DNA of 64,000 nucleotides, taken from Hordeum vulgare subsp. vulgare (lineage: Eukaryota; Streptophyta; Magnoliopsida; Poales; Poaceae). This document shows, in pieces, positions 1 to 11,328 of the stretch (position 1 is the first letter of the stretch; every line of letters starts with the position of its first letter). The notes under the pieces are model-generated. The model searched no databases. It had not been told where the DNA came from and saw only the letters and a program-made list of their open reading frames with translations. A program made the translations under genes and the position numbers. The stretch spans positions 164,840,689-164,904,688 of the forward strand of contig NC_058523.1 in NCBI RefSeq assembly GCF_904849725.1. The letters are read 5' to 3'.

Positions 1-2640
1 ACCACATTGGTGGCCATGGGTGTCTTCATTGGTTTAGCATTTGTCATATCAAATTTCTCAAGAATGTCCTTGAGATACTTAGTTTGAGACAAGAAAATCC
101 CTTCTTGAAATTGTTGTATTTGAAAACCAAGAAAGAACTTCAAGTCCGTGTTGAGTGACATCTCAAAGGTCTTGGTCATGGAGGCCGCAAACTTCTTGCA
201 CAAATGGATGTTAGGAGAACCAAAAATGATGTCATCTACATAGATTTGGCATAAGATCAAATCACCATTTTCCCTCTTAGTAAAAAGTGTGGGATCAATC
301 ACCCCCACCACAAAGCCATCATCTAGTAGGAACTTCTTAAGATGATCGTACCAAGCACGGGGTGCTTGTTTAAGACCATAAAGTGCCTTGTGAAGTTTAT
401 ATACATGGTCTTTGTGACGAGGGTCAACAAACCCAGGTGGTTGTGATACATATACCTCTTCTTGTAGAGGACCGTTAAGAAAAACACTTTTCACATCCAT
501 TTGATGGAAGGTAAAACCATTGAAAGCAGCATAGGCCAATAAAATGTGAATGGACTCAAGACGAGCAACAGGGGCGAAAGTTTCACCAAAGTCCAAACCT
601 TCAACTTGGGAGTACCCCTGTGCTACTAACCTTGCCTTGTTGCGTAGAACAGTCTCGTTCTCATCTTCCTTGTTCTTGAAAATCCATTTAGTTCCAATAA
701 CATTATGTTCCTCAGTTGTTCGTTCTACCAATGACCATACTTCATTGCGTGTGAAACTGTTTAGCTCTTCTTGCATGGAAAGTAGCCAGTCATTGTCACA
801 TAGTGCATCCTGAACCCTGTGTGGCACGGTACTAGAGACAAACGAAAAGTGAGCACAAAAGTTTGTTAATTGTTTACGAGTCACTCTACCTTCCGATACG
901 CCTGTGAGGATTTGATCAATATCAACACAACCGGCCACACGTGGCATGATGGAGGTCAAGGTTTCACGAGGTTCAACTTCGTTTCCATCATCAATGTCCT
1001 CAACATATGGATCATTTATGTGCGGAGGAAGATATTCCTCTTCACGTTGCACCTGTTGAGGTTCATCATCAAGCATGCCCATACTTTGGTCTACCTCTTG
1101 AAGATCAACTTGTTCTTGAGTGTCATCTCCCACTTGATCCTCAACAACTGGCATGATGGGTGTGCTAGTATCTTGTGGAGGTACGGGTAGTGAACCGTCT
1201 TGAGGATGCGAGATGTTCTCATCATCTTCATCATCATCATGGGGTCTTTGTTCCATAGGCAGAAGTGCACCTACACCCATGTTTAAGATATCTTGTGAGG
1301 AGTCTTCTTCACCTGCATCATTTAGATCAACTTGCTCCCCATGGGAGCGGTTAAATTCATCAAACGTCACGTCACACGTTTCTATAACACATCCGATGGA
1401 TTTGTTGTAGACTCTGTAGGCGTGAGAGTTTGATCCATAGCCAACAAAAATCCCCTCAGTTGTTTTGGGTTGAAATTTCCCTAACCGTTCCCGTTTGTTG
1501 AGGATGAAGCATTTGCATCCAAACACACGAAAGTACTTAACATTGGGCTTGTTCCCAGTTAGGAGCTCATACGGAGTTTTCTCCAATATTGATCGGAGGA
1601 AGAGCCGGTTTGATGCATGACATGCTGTGTTGACGGCCTCAGCCCAAAAGATATGTGGTGACTTGTATTCATCTAACATGGACCTTGCCATTTCCACAAG
1701 TGTCCGGTTCTTCTTTTCTGCCACACCATTTTGTTGGGGAGTGTAGGGTGCAGAGTACTGATGTTCAATCCCCTCATCACTCAGAAATTCTTCTAGGGTG
1801 TAGTTCTTGAACTCAGAGCCCTTATCACTTCTTACTGCCTTAATGTCCTTGTCAAACTTCCGCTGGGCTTGTTTGGCAAAATCAATGAAAGTGACCTTTG
1901 TCTCGTCCTTGGACTTGAGAAAGAACACCCATGTATATCTTGAGTAATCATCAACAATGACTAGGCCATACTTTTTCCCTCCAAGACTTGCCCATGAAGG
2001 AGGCCCGAATAGATCCACATGAAGGAGCTCTAACGGCCTCGAAGTGGATACAACGTTCTTGGGTGGATGTCTTGATTGATGTTGCTTCCCAGCTATGCAT
2101 GCACTGCACACACGATCTTTCTTAAAAGATACATTTGTTAGTCCAAGGATGTGATTACCGTATAAGAGATTTTGAAGATTTTTCATGCCAACATGGGCGA
2201 GCCGGCGATGCCACAGCCATCCCATGTCGGCCTTGGCCATTAGACAAGTTGTATGGAAAGTGCTCTCTTTCAAGAAATCAACCGTGTAAAGGTTGCCATC
2301 CAACTCTCCAACAAAAGCCACTTCAAGAGTGTCTCTCTTAAAGACTTTCACATCCGTTAGTTCAAATAGTGTGTCATAACCGACGGAAGCCAATTGGCAA
2401 ACTGAAAGTAAATGATATTGAAGAGATTGAACAAGCATGACATTTGCAATAGACATGTCATTAGTGATTGCCACCTTTCCCAACCCAATTACCTGACCTT
2501 TCGACCCTCCACCAAATACAATGCTCATGTATGGTCGAATGGCTTGCATGAAGTCATAGAGCAAGTTACTATCTCCGGTCATATGATTGGTGCATCCACT
2601 GTCGATCACCCATTTTGCTCCACCGGAGAAAATAGCCTGT
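1..2640 (-). CDS. pol: Copia pol: protease, integrase, reverse transcriptase (partial, open frame)
   Basis: Read on the minus strand this frame stays open from about 2640 to the window edge. Domains in order: aspartic protease with [12 protein letters not shown] near 2600; GAG-pre-integrase with an H-H-C-C zinc site (WHRRLAH then CSACIAGK) near 2220-2090; integrase core with the D-D-E residues in [21 protein letters not shown] and [14 protein letters not shown] between about 2030 and 1690; a variable acidic linker near 1250-950; then reverse transcriptase with the YVDD box ([11 protein letters not shown]) near 240. RNase H lies outside the window. The frame is offset by one base from the upstream gag-side frame near 2640, so it is probably no longer joined to gag. 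Products would process the polyprotein, copy the RNA and integrate the cDNA. No stop found by hand translation; a single missed indel is possible. Confidence 0.85.
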
Positions 2641-2646
2641 AAAGAA

Positions 2647-4061
2647 TTAAGACTTGGTTTGAGGTACCCATTTTGTCATGGGGCCTTTTACATTAGTTAC
2701 AAGAGTCTTAGGGACCCAAATAGCATAGAATCGAAATGCATTACGGGGACCAACGAATTTAGCATAGACCTCTCCTTCCTTTGATTTGCGTAGTACATAG
2801 GATGGCGGCATGAATTCGGTTGTCTTGTTGTGAGTAGACGGACCCCTAGTGGCCGATCCACTCACAACCTTACCTTTCTCCGTGTGTCCCTCTGGTACAA
2901 ATATTTCCTTAAGAGGAGTGGTACACTTCAGAGGATATGCACTTTTCTTGGCAGTGCTTGGGTCGAACCCAAGTCCTTCCTTGGCGACACCTCCATTGTG
3001 TCGACTTAAGATCTCATTGAGAGTCTTTTGTCCTTGTGCACATGTCATGAGACCTCTGTCTAGCTATGCCCTTAACGAACAATTTTCCTCAAGGATAGAT
3101 GTTAGTTCACTACTAGGGTTAGTAGTGCAGGTATCAACATTGATAATAGGTGAGGAGTAGGCCTTAGCTAGAATGTCAAGATAAGTGACCTTAAGTGCCT
3201 CAAAGCTCTTTGTAAGAACAATGAGTTTCTCTTCCTTGTCTTTGAGGGACAAGGATAGACGCTCACAGTCCTTAGAAAGAGAAGCATGAGAGTTCACAAG
3301 TCAATCTTTATCATTTAATAATTCTCTGCACACATTTTCAGCCTTTTTCAAGGAGGCAAGATCATTAGCATGTTTATCAAGGTTTTCACCTACTTTTGAA
3401 CATAATGCATCATTTTGCGCTTCCTCATAAAGGACTTTCTGCTCAAGGAGTTCATTTCTCTCCTTCTCCTCGGTGACGAGGGTTTCGAGTTCCTTGATGG
3501 TATTGGTGTGCTTACTCACCATTTCCATAAGTATTCGAAACATAGTGAGCTTCTTTCCTTTAAGAGAGCTCATAAATTTGTTCATTTTAGCAAACGTGGG
3601 ATGATCTAAATCATTATCCTCATAATGATCTTCTGCATCAAGATACTCATCAGAAGGGGTAGAAGCTAGACTGAAAGAGTTTAACCGTGGGGTTACCTTA
3701 ACCTTATCATGGGAGCTTTGGTCTTCCCCATCTCCCATGGCAGTCTTTGCCATCAGACACTTGTGAGCGTTGCCCTTGTAGTCCTTCATATAGTTGTAGT
3801 GAACAACATCACCACTTTTGTTGACTAGCCTCAAGGTACTCTATGTATCTTGAGCTACTCCGGCAACTCCACCAACATCTTCTGGATCTGATTCTTCTTG
3901 AGCAACCATTGCTCTTCCATCTATCCTCTTGGACTTGGAGTTCATAGGGTTTGGTAACTTCTTCTTTACGAAGGTCTTTGGAAACCTTGGTTTGTCTTCT
4001 CTCTTCTCATAAGGACAGTCGTTGGAGAAGTGGTTGGTTTCCTCACAGTTATAGCATTTCC
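2647..4061 (-). pseudogene. Copia gag C-terminal half: zinc knuckle plus coiled coil, broken by stops
   Basis: Continues the gag after a frameshift. A CCHC zinc knuckle (CYNCEETNHFSNDC) lies at about 4015-4058, followed by a basic stretch and then a long charged region (about 3300-3830 and 3064-3297) rich in E, K and L with heptad-like spacing, likely coiled coil. In-frame stops interrupt it near 3840, 3301 and 3062. The last piece (2647-3048) ends with a tryptophan- and proline-rich segment that in related elements leads straight into the protease. The region is too damaged to give one protein. Confidence 0.7.
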
Positions 4062-5204
4062 TTACTTTCTTCTTTGGAAATCTTCCCTTGAACTTCCTGC
4101 ACTGAACTTCTTCACAAAGAGGGCAATGTCCTCAAAAGATAGGCTTTCATCAAAGTCAACATCATCACCATCTTGGCAGTCATCATCACCTTCTTCTTCT
4201 TCACTTTCTTCTTCGTCATACTCATGCTTGGCTTTCAAAGCAAGGTTGATCTTTGATGTTGAAGTGCCATGCATGGCTAGGTGCTTTGTTGCATTTGCCT
4301 TTGACTCTTCAAATAGTTGGAAAGTGGATATGATGTCATCCAGAGTCATTTCTTTGACAGCATGATGCTGTCTCATGTCCCATACCATTTGATGGTGATA
4401 TGGAGCAAGAGCGTGAAGTAACTTGTCCACAAGAAATCTCTTGGTCAAATTGAAACCATCTTGCGTCTTGTCACAGTCATATGACTCAATGTCTGCGGCG
4501 AGAGTCATGAGCCGTTCTAGTAGTTGCTTGGGAGATTCACCCTTTTCCATACAGAAATTCTGTAATTGCCCCTTGGCAATTTCATATTGAGCAAGCCGAA
4601 GAGTGGAGGTACCAGTCTTGGTCCTTATGATGTTGTCCCACAATTCCTTGGCACTTGTGATGTGAATGTAAGGTCTTCGTTTCTTGTCATTCATCCCCTT
4701 TCTTATGCACATGATCGCAGTGTCATTGAGATGCTTGTCATAAGTTTCTCTGGGCGTGAGGCATCTTGGATCAACAGGATTGTACCCATGCTCGAGGATG
4801 TCCAGCATCTCATCATTGGCGTACCTAAGATGATCCTGCATGCCAACTCTCCACAAAGCAAAATCGGAATTGTCATCAAGCAAGGGAGGTTTTCCTCCAG
4901 GATTGTACTTAGGTTTCTCAATTTGAGACTTAGCATAAAGCCATGGAACACTGGTTTGGTTCCTCTCCGGAGGAGGTTGGCCAAATGAAGTGCCGTGCAC
5001 GTGGGGCCCTGAGGCCCTCGAGGACGTGGTTGTCCCCGTGGTTAGTGCTGCTAGTCTCATTTGAATTATGGACTCAAGAGAAGCATCATGCTCCTCTTTT
5101 TTCTTGGCAAGGGCCCGTTCCAGGTCCTTAGAGGTGAAAGACTTGACTTCCGCGGAAGTCTCGTCCCTCTGCACTGGAGCTACTGCAGCTGGATCCACGT
5201 CCAT
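4062..5204 (-). pseudogene. gag: Copia gag N-terminal part (380 codons, frameshifted before the zinc knuckle)
   Basis: The reading frame opens 40 bases after the primer binding site with MDVDPAAVAPVQRDE and runs 380 codons. Residues ~100-300 match the Copia gag (UBN2-type) layout: a W-x-x-x-M-x-x-H-L core, ITSAKELWDNI, then QLQNFCMEKGESP and the LLERLMTLAADIE helix. An acidic tail (EEESEEEEGDDD) precedes the break. A one-base indel near 4105-4125 shifts the frame, so the zinc knuckle just downstream is out of frame. Gag would form the virus-like particle. The start is chosen because it is the first ATG after the PBS. Confidence 0.8.
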
Positions 5205-5243
5205 CTCGCTCTAGGGCGGTTAAGCCACACAAATAGAGCACGA

Positions 5244-5257
5244 GGCTCTAATACCAA
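5244..5257 (-). other. Primer binding site of element 1
   Basis: Read on the minus strand the sequence directly after the LTR is TTGGTATTAGAGCC, one base from the TTGGTATCAGAGC complementary to the 3' end of initiator tRNA-Met. It fixes the LTR edge and the orientation. Confidence 0.8.
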
Positions 5258-5258
5258 T

Positions 5259-6869
5259 TGAAAAGGATCGAGATGGACCTAGAGGGGGGGTGAATAGGTA
5301 CAAATCCAAATTTTAACAATTACTTAGCAATTTTAGGCTAAAGTGCGGAATATAAGTGTAAGCCTAATAATTGCTATGACAAAGAGTAAGCTATTAGGAG
5401 TGAAGCAAGGCAAGCGGTCAACAATAAGCAAATACAAGTAAGTAATAAGGATTAACACAAGTAGAGAGTTAGGGTTAGGAATAACCGAAACTCCGAGAGA
5501 GACAAGGATGTATCCCGATGTTCACTTCCTTGGAGGGAAGCTACGTCACCGTTAGAGGGGCGGATGTTACCACGAAGGCACACCAACGCCACGAAGGCTC
5601 ACCCTATTCTCCCTTTGAGATAACTCCACGAAGGCGTTTCTCAACCACTAGTGGTAAGCCTTGAGGTGGCTTCCAAACCTTCACAAACTTTCCGGGGGAT
5701 ATCACAATGGTTTGATTCCTCTCCGAAGACTCCTACCGCCTAGGAGTCTCCAACCTCCAAGAGTAACAAGATCACGGGGATTGCTCAAAACTTGCTCAAA
5801 TCACAAATCACTTTGGTGGGAAGGAGGAGAGGAAGACGATCTATCTTTTGATTGGAACAACACTCTAATGGACTCACAAATACTCTTGGGATCTAGGATT
5901 TAGTGTAGACAAGAGTGAGTGAGAGGAAAGGTGTTCTTGGATGTATCTTAGCTGTGTTGAACAACCTTTCACGAGGTGGGAGAAGAGTATTTATAGTGTG
6001 GAGTGAAATCCAGCCGTTGGAGGTGCAATAAGTCACACAGGGTCCGGACGTCCGACGCTTGTCGGAAGTCCGGGCGTCCGTGAGGGACCGGACATCCGAC
6101 GGGGGTCGGACGTCCGAGACCTGTAGGCATGACTGGAACTCTTCTGAATTTATCAGCGGCCGGACGTCCGACAGGGGTCGGTCGTCCGAGGCCTGTAGAT
6201 GTGCCTGAACATGTTTGAATACATCAGCATACGGACGTCCGGAGTGGCCTGGAAGTCCGTGTTATACAGCGCAATTTCTACTGGTGGTGGCTTCCGGATT
6301 TCCTATGGGTGTCGGACATCCGGCGCTCAGACGTCCGGAGGGAGCCGGATTTCCGAGATATAGTGCACACAAACTACTGGTGTTGACCTCCGGATTTCCG
6401 GAGCTTGGCCGGACGTCCGGAGGGAGCCGGATTTCTGAGATATAGTTCCTTCAAACTACTGGTGTCTGGCTGCGGATTTCCGAAGCCAGCCAGACGTCCG
6501 GCCCTCGGACGTCCGAGGAGATTGGACATATGTTGAATTGTAGAGAGTGGACAGTATGTGATGTTTGATATGGTTGTAGAGATGTGGTATGAGCAAGTTT
6601 CTCGCAAAGCCTGTGATCCCCTCTTAATAGTGCGGGATCCCTATACTCAATATCAGTAAACTCAAAAGACTATTCTACATCATCTCTTCTTAATCCCGAG
6701 TCTTCTCGAAATATAACTCACCAATCTTTTCTGGCAACCTTTGGCACATAAATCTTAATCTACTAAAGTACTTGCCATCCTGAGATACACTCAAAAAATA
6801 GGATTAGTTTCCTATGTATGTGTTGTCATTAACACCAAAAGACAATTAGGGGCATAGCATGCACTTTCA
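5259..6869 (-). repeat. 5' LTR of Copia element 1
   Basis: On the minus strand it begins TGAAAGTGC and ends CCTTTTCA next to the primer binding site, giving TG...CA termini and about 1.6 kb. It contains a TATA-like stretch (tatttatagtg at about 5989-5999 on the plus strand) and a cluster of CGGACGTCCG palindromes. The second LTR lies outside the window, so the outer edge at 6869 is inferred from the TG/CA rule and the change of sequence type. Confidence 0.75.
6045..6515. repeat. Cluster of CGGACGTCCG palindromes in the LTR
   Basis: The 10-bp perfect palindrome CGGACGTCCG occurs exactly at 6045, 6107, 6161, 6232, 6410 and 6506, with many degenerate copies (for example GGACATCC, GGATTTCC) between them. 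All lie inside the LTR of element 1. Confidence 0.9.
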
Positions 6870-8903
6870 CGAAGAACAACCGAGAACATGTTATAGAGAT
6901 GGATCACAGATCGTTACTACTAGATGCGTAGTGTCGTGCAGCGAAAGTAGATGTGGCAGCGCGTCTGCGTGGTCCGTCTCCTTCTTGTCTGATCTCCCTC
7001 GAACAGTTGTTCGTCGGATCCCACGTACAGGTTCAACAAAGCAGCGCAGGTGCACTTCCTCTAACGGTATCCGTGCGTGCAGGAGGAACACAGTGCGGCG
7101 GACTGCTAGGTCTGGATCACACGGTCAGTGGCGGCCAGTGGAGATGGTTAGTTGCAGCGCATGTAAAGCCCTAATGACAACGACGAAGCGATCAATCAAA
7201 TAAGTGTGCTGCACCTCCACTATATATAGGCGTCTGACGCAGGCTCAACTCTTGGGCCTCGCACGGACCCTAAGGGACAGTTCTTTTGAGCTCTCCTATG
7301 AAAATAAGCTACTGTGAGAATAAGCTCCAAATAAGCTCTTGTGAAAATAAGCTCGAGATAATAAGCTAGCCTGTTTTTCCATCTTATATATGGTATGAGT
7401 AGTGAAAAGTCTATAATATCCTTGAAGTGGAGCTGGAGTGGGTCGTCGGACGAAGTAGGGCAGGGGACGGGGGTCCTTCGCTCGAGTGGGTCGTCGGCCG
7501 GAGTTGGACGCTGTTCGCCGGAGTGGAGCTGTTGCTGCTAGGTCGCGAAGAAGGGCGGAGTCACGCCCGAGGGAGGGGAGGAGCAGCGGCAGGAGGCCTA
7601 GCTGCGAGGGCAACCGAGGGAAGGGCTGGGAGCGGCGACGGCGGAGAGAAGGGTGAGGAGTGGCGGCGGCAGATGGAAGGGCAGCGACGGAGGGAAGGAC
7701 CGAGAGCAGCGACGTCGGAGGGAATCGGGAGCGGCGACCGGGAGCGGCTCGATTCGGCTTTCTACGGTGGGGTGAGGGGTTGGGCTCGGTGGCAAACTCA
7801 TTGTAATAAGTGCAAAAAATAGGGGCAATGGGCTATACCCCTTGGCTTCTAAGTGAGCTTCCGCGGGAAGCTGCTCACTCCCCGGCTTTTTTCCATTGCA
7901 ATGGAAACTCCGATGGAAATAAGTTAAGCTAGCTTATACAAATCGAGTTCTTTTGGGCTTTTCGCTTATTTTGACAATAAGCTGGAAAAGAATTGGCCCT
8001 AAAGCCCACGCGTTCCTTCCCTTAAACGCACGATCCCTTAGGTTCTCGTTCACTTGGTCGCGGGTTACCATGTCCGACTCGGCTAGTCGGTAGCGATCCC
8101 TAGCAAGACGTGCCGACTCCAAGTGTCCGATGAAGCTGGTTAGGCGAACCTGTACTTCATACTTTTGTTCCCTTTGCCACACGATATACGTTGTCGTGCT
8201 CAAGGCGATATGGTCATCCTTGTTGCCGCACGACCTCTTTCTCGTTCCGGTGAATCTAACCAACATTCGAATTATCTCATAATCCTCATCGCATGGCCAT
8301 GCTTATCTAGGTTAGATCACCCAAGGGGCCTAGAGTATATCTCTCCTGATCGGAGGGCAAATCCCATCTTACTCGACCACGTCTCATAGCATGGGTCTGG
8401 ACAGGCCCAAAATATACCTTTGTAACTACCCAGTCACAGATTAGCGTTTGGTCGGCCCAAAGCAAGTTTGTCACCATCCTGAGTGCATGCGCCAGCTTAG
8501 GTCTTAGGACATAGAACGTGTGTTGTACTAGAGACTCACAAATGATCTATCGTTGCGTCTCATAGTTGGGACTGTCCAACTCAGACCTTGTCTTGACTCG
8601 GATCCGACTACGTTGAATCTGACCAGATCTTCCCGAATCCATATTATTCAGCTAGTATCCAATGCTACATGGTGAGTGAGACCGGACCATCCACCGTATC
8701 ATATGCTAGTCTAGTTGGTTGCGCGTCCACTCAACTCTTTCGACTAGGGACCATTTAGGACATTCATCATACAATGTATAGTCTCACAAATAAGTCACAT
8801 ACTTGTTAATACACATTATTGATAATGTCCAAGAACTATCTTTATTCATAAACACATAGGAAATATCATCTTGCATGATTTCCTCTAGGGCATATCTCCA
8901 ACA
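6870..8903 (-). repeat. LTR remnant of another Copia-type element
   Basis: The right edge reads GGGCATATCTCCAACA, so on the minus strand the LTR starts TGTTGGAGATATGCCC, the signature of a family related to but distinct from Angela/WIS. The flanking bases after it (ttcca) are the likely target duplication. The left side stops at the end of element 1, which either inserted here or truncated it; the matching internal domain is not in the window. The sequence has no recognisable coding content. It is split by a Harbinger-like insertion. Confidence 0.7.
7274..7999. mobile_element. PIF/Harbinger-like non-autonomous DNA transposon with GC-rich interior
   Basis: Left end GGGACAGTTCTTTTGAGCT and right end AGCTGGAAAAGAATTGGCCC are imperfect inverted repeats, flanked by TAA at 7271-7273 and 8000-8002, the 3-bp duplication of PIF/Harbinger elements. 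Just inside each end are AT-rich repeats of AATAAGCT. The middle (about 7430-7790) is strongly GC-rich and purine-rich on the plus strand. It has an open frame of 131 codons on the plus strand, which is low complexity and matches nothing I know. No transposase is present. Confidence 0.75.
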
Positions 8904-9696
8904 TTCCACCGCATCAGGTTAATGACCACACAAGGCCTCATGCTGTCCAAATCGCATCACGAACGGAGCCCCGCTGCTGCCACAGGTTGCGGGGCCAGCC
9001 GGGGAGAGCTGGTCACCGTCGGCGGCGACGTCGGCAAGGATTGGGCGCAGAGGATGCCCCGAATAAAGGGGATCGGCTCGCTCACATGTCGCCCACGTGG
9101 ACGATGCGGGAACAATTATCTATTTCCCAAGTAATGCCTCCTACATGTATATGTGTTATTTTTAAATTATTTTTCCTTTGAATCTTTAGTCAATCTAAAC
9201 ATTTTTGTCAAAGTGAGCCTTTTCAACGCTAAACTTGGAAATATCAACACCACATATATTGGCGTTAAAAAAATTGTAGCTTTTTCATGAAGAGAAATTA
9301 GTTTATAATGTCGATGCATGTTATATCGTTGCGCAATTGTAGCTCCACACCATGGGGTATTGGTGTTGAACCCAACGCATACCCAGTATTCATTGAACTA
9401 TTCCATTTCAGTGATATACTCTCCGATGTTAACCCTTCGAATACATTTTGCCCATGAAAATGCTACGTTTTTTCGGCACCAATATATGTGATCAAATTGA
9501 ATGGTGAAGAGACTGATGTTGATCAAAAGACGTATACATGGTTTAAGATTTAAAGGAAGCGTATTTTTCGGTGAACTTTCAGGAAAGGGGGGAAAATGCC
9601 CACTCGCTCGATCTTCCGGTTATTGTTTCTAGGAGCAACATGAACTTAGAGTTTCTACCGGCCGGAAATAATATGCGGTGGTTTAGTTCAATGTAT
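8904..9696. other. Unassigned intergenic DNA
   Basis: 8904-9140 is moderately GC-rich with short frames that look like chance; 9140-9696 is AT-rich. I see no coding region, terminal repeats or known element. Confidence 0.5.
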
Positions 9697-10003
9697 TTAG
9701 AGCAATGCTAGATGCACTGACTGTTTTTGCAGGATCAACACACTAACTTACATTATTGGTTTTTATTGGGTAGAAATAAAGTGAAGGGCCCATCCCCGCT
9801 GAAATTCGGAGGAAGAAAGAAGATTGGTTTGCAAAACACGAACATCTTACACAGTCTCACGGGCTGTTTCAAAATTAATCTTCTTTTCGCCTCCGAACTT
9901 CAGCAGATTGGGCCCTTCACTTTATTTCCATCCAACAAATATCATTCATGTAAGCTAATCCTTTGATCCTCTAAAACAGCTCGTGGGTGTAGCATTGCTC
10001 TAA
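9697..10003. mobile_element. Foldback MITE with long inverted-repeat arms
   Basis: The ends are TTAGAGCAATGCTA (9697-9710) and its exact reverse complement (9990-10003). The inverted similarity continues inward for over 100 bases: GAAATAAAGTGAAGGGCCC in the left arm pairs with GGGCCCTTCACTTTATTTC in the right. The whole 307 bp would fold into one hairpin. The target duplication is unclear, so the superfamily is left open. It sits about 380 bp upstream of the bS21 start codon. Confidence 0.8.
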
Positions 10004-10383
10004 GCAATATGAGAAAGACAATAGTGACAGATTTAATTTTACGAAATTTAATATTTTTTTTGCGAATGTTTAAAATCTAGTTGTTATCTGTTCAAGAAGT
10101 AGGAAATTGTAAATTTAGTCACATGTGTCTATTGCTATTTATCCAAGAAAAGGAGTACATCATTTTAGTACCATTTTTTCATTGTTTGAATTCTTCTTAA
10201 AATTAATAGAATGATTATTCCAAAGAGGAAAAAAGATACCACTTCCCTCCAAAACAGCAAAAATAAATAAGGGGATAAGCCAAGCCTCACCGGCTCAGCC
10301 CCCTTCCTTTCCCAGCCTCATCCAAAACCCGGAACTCAGAGAGCGCAGCAACCGTCAGAGCCGACTAGTCGAAGGCCACAGCC
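10004..10383 (+). promoter_or_regulatory. Upstream region and 5' UTR of the bS21 gene
   Basis: AT-rich up to about 10270, then a short C/T-rich leader (tcagcccccttcctttccc) typical of plant housekeeping transcripts for plastid translation proteins. An AAATAAATAA stretch at about 10260 could act as TATA box. No firm transcription start can be read. Confidence 0.35.
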
Positions 10384-11328
10384 ATGGCCGCCCCTACCGG
10401 CACTTCCATGTTGAGCGCCCTGCTCCAGCTTCCCCTGGCTCCGTTCTCGGGGAAGAGCTCCGCGCCTTCGGCGGTCCACATGACCGCCCGCCGCACGCCG
10501 ACGCCTGTGCTGGCCGCTAAGGGCTACAACGTGCAGATCGTGGTGGACGAGAACGAGGGGGAGGACTCCATCTTCCGGCGCTTCCGGCGGGAGGTGATGA
10601 AGGCCGGCCTGCTCCAGGAGATCAAGCGCCGCCGCCGGCACGAGAACACCAAGGACAAGAAGATTCGCAAGGCCCGCGAGGCCGGCCGCCGCAACCGCCG
10701 CAGGTAAACCTCGCTACACTTCGCGCTGCCTTTCCTCGATGCTATAGGAAGACTTGAGAATCTGAGACGTCTTAGCCCAGTCTCATGTCCGACGGTGGAA
10801 GGGGCCATTTCTTGGATGTTGGAAGTGGAGCAGAAATGTGACACGAACTCTGCAGGATTTGATTGATTTAAAATTTCATGGTGTTACAATGAAGGGTTGC
10901 TGATGCCAAATAAGTGCAGCACGAACTTGAAATCGTACAAATGTGGTAGAAATTTGCAGAAATAAGGTAGCAAAGTCGATTGCGCCGCTGCCTGCGGTGG
11001 TGGTAGGAGCACATTTTTGTTAGTGGATATCGTTGGGAAACCAGTACCATGAAATGAAAATTCAGTTTGAATGATCTGTGTTGATACTGCAATCTTCAGT
11101 TTTCTGACAGAGCATTATCGCTCACAAATGTTCCTTATCGCAAAGACCAAACTTCCTTGACATGCGAAACTTTCTTTTACTAAAGTTTATATGCGCATGC
11201 CATTTTTTTCTTCTTGCAGGCGTATGATGGATGATCGTAGGTTCCCAGAAGACGAGGGAGACTCAGAGGCTGTGAGAACCCGCCGCGATGAGGACAACGA
11301 CAACTGGGAGGTTAGCGGTATTCTGTGA
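10384..11328 (+). CDS. RPS21: Plastid 30S ribosomal protein bS21 (nuclear gene, two exons)
   Basis: Exon 1 is 10384-10703 and exon 2 is 11220-11328, joined at CAG|GTAAAC and TTCTTGCAG|G; the intron is 516 bp and splits an arginine codon. The protein is 142 residues. Residues 1-45 are poor in acidic residues and rich in Ser, Ala and Pro, as in a chloroplast transit peptide. Residues ~47-108 are the bS21 fold: GYNVQIVVDENE, then SIFRRFRREVMKAGLLQEIK, then the basic tail KDKKIRKAREAGRRNRRRR. The acidic C-terminal extension is common in plant plastid forms. bS21 sits on the small subunit platform near the 3' end of 16S rRNA and helps initiation. The gene is intact, GC-rich at its start as usual for grass genes, and stands alone among repeats. 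A mitochondrial destination cannot be excluded from sequence alone. Confidence 0.92.

Larger units (their letters stand above)
1..6869 (-). mobile_element. Ty1/Copia LTR retrotransposon, element 1 (left end outside window)
   Basis: On the minus strand the order is 5' LTR (right), primer binding site, gag with zinc knuckle, coiled-coil region, protease, integrase, reverse transcriptase, which is the Copia order (integrase before RT). The RT is cut by the window edge before RNase H, so the 3' LTR and the left target duplication are not visible. The element abuts or interrupts a different LTR at 6870. The family resembles Triticeae Copia elements whose LTR carries GGACGTCC palindromes; I do not assign a name. 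Sure of class, less sure of the exact right LTR edge. Confidence 0.9.

Noticed and set aside
7427..7822. 131-codon frame in the Harbinger-like element
   Set aside because: Gly/Arg/Glu low-complexity reading of GC-rich DNA without family resemblance.
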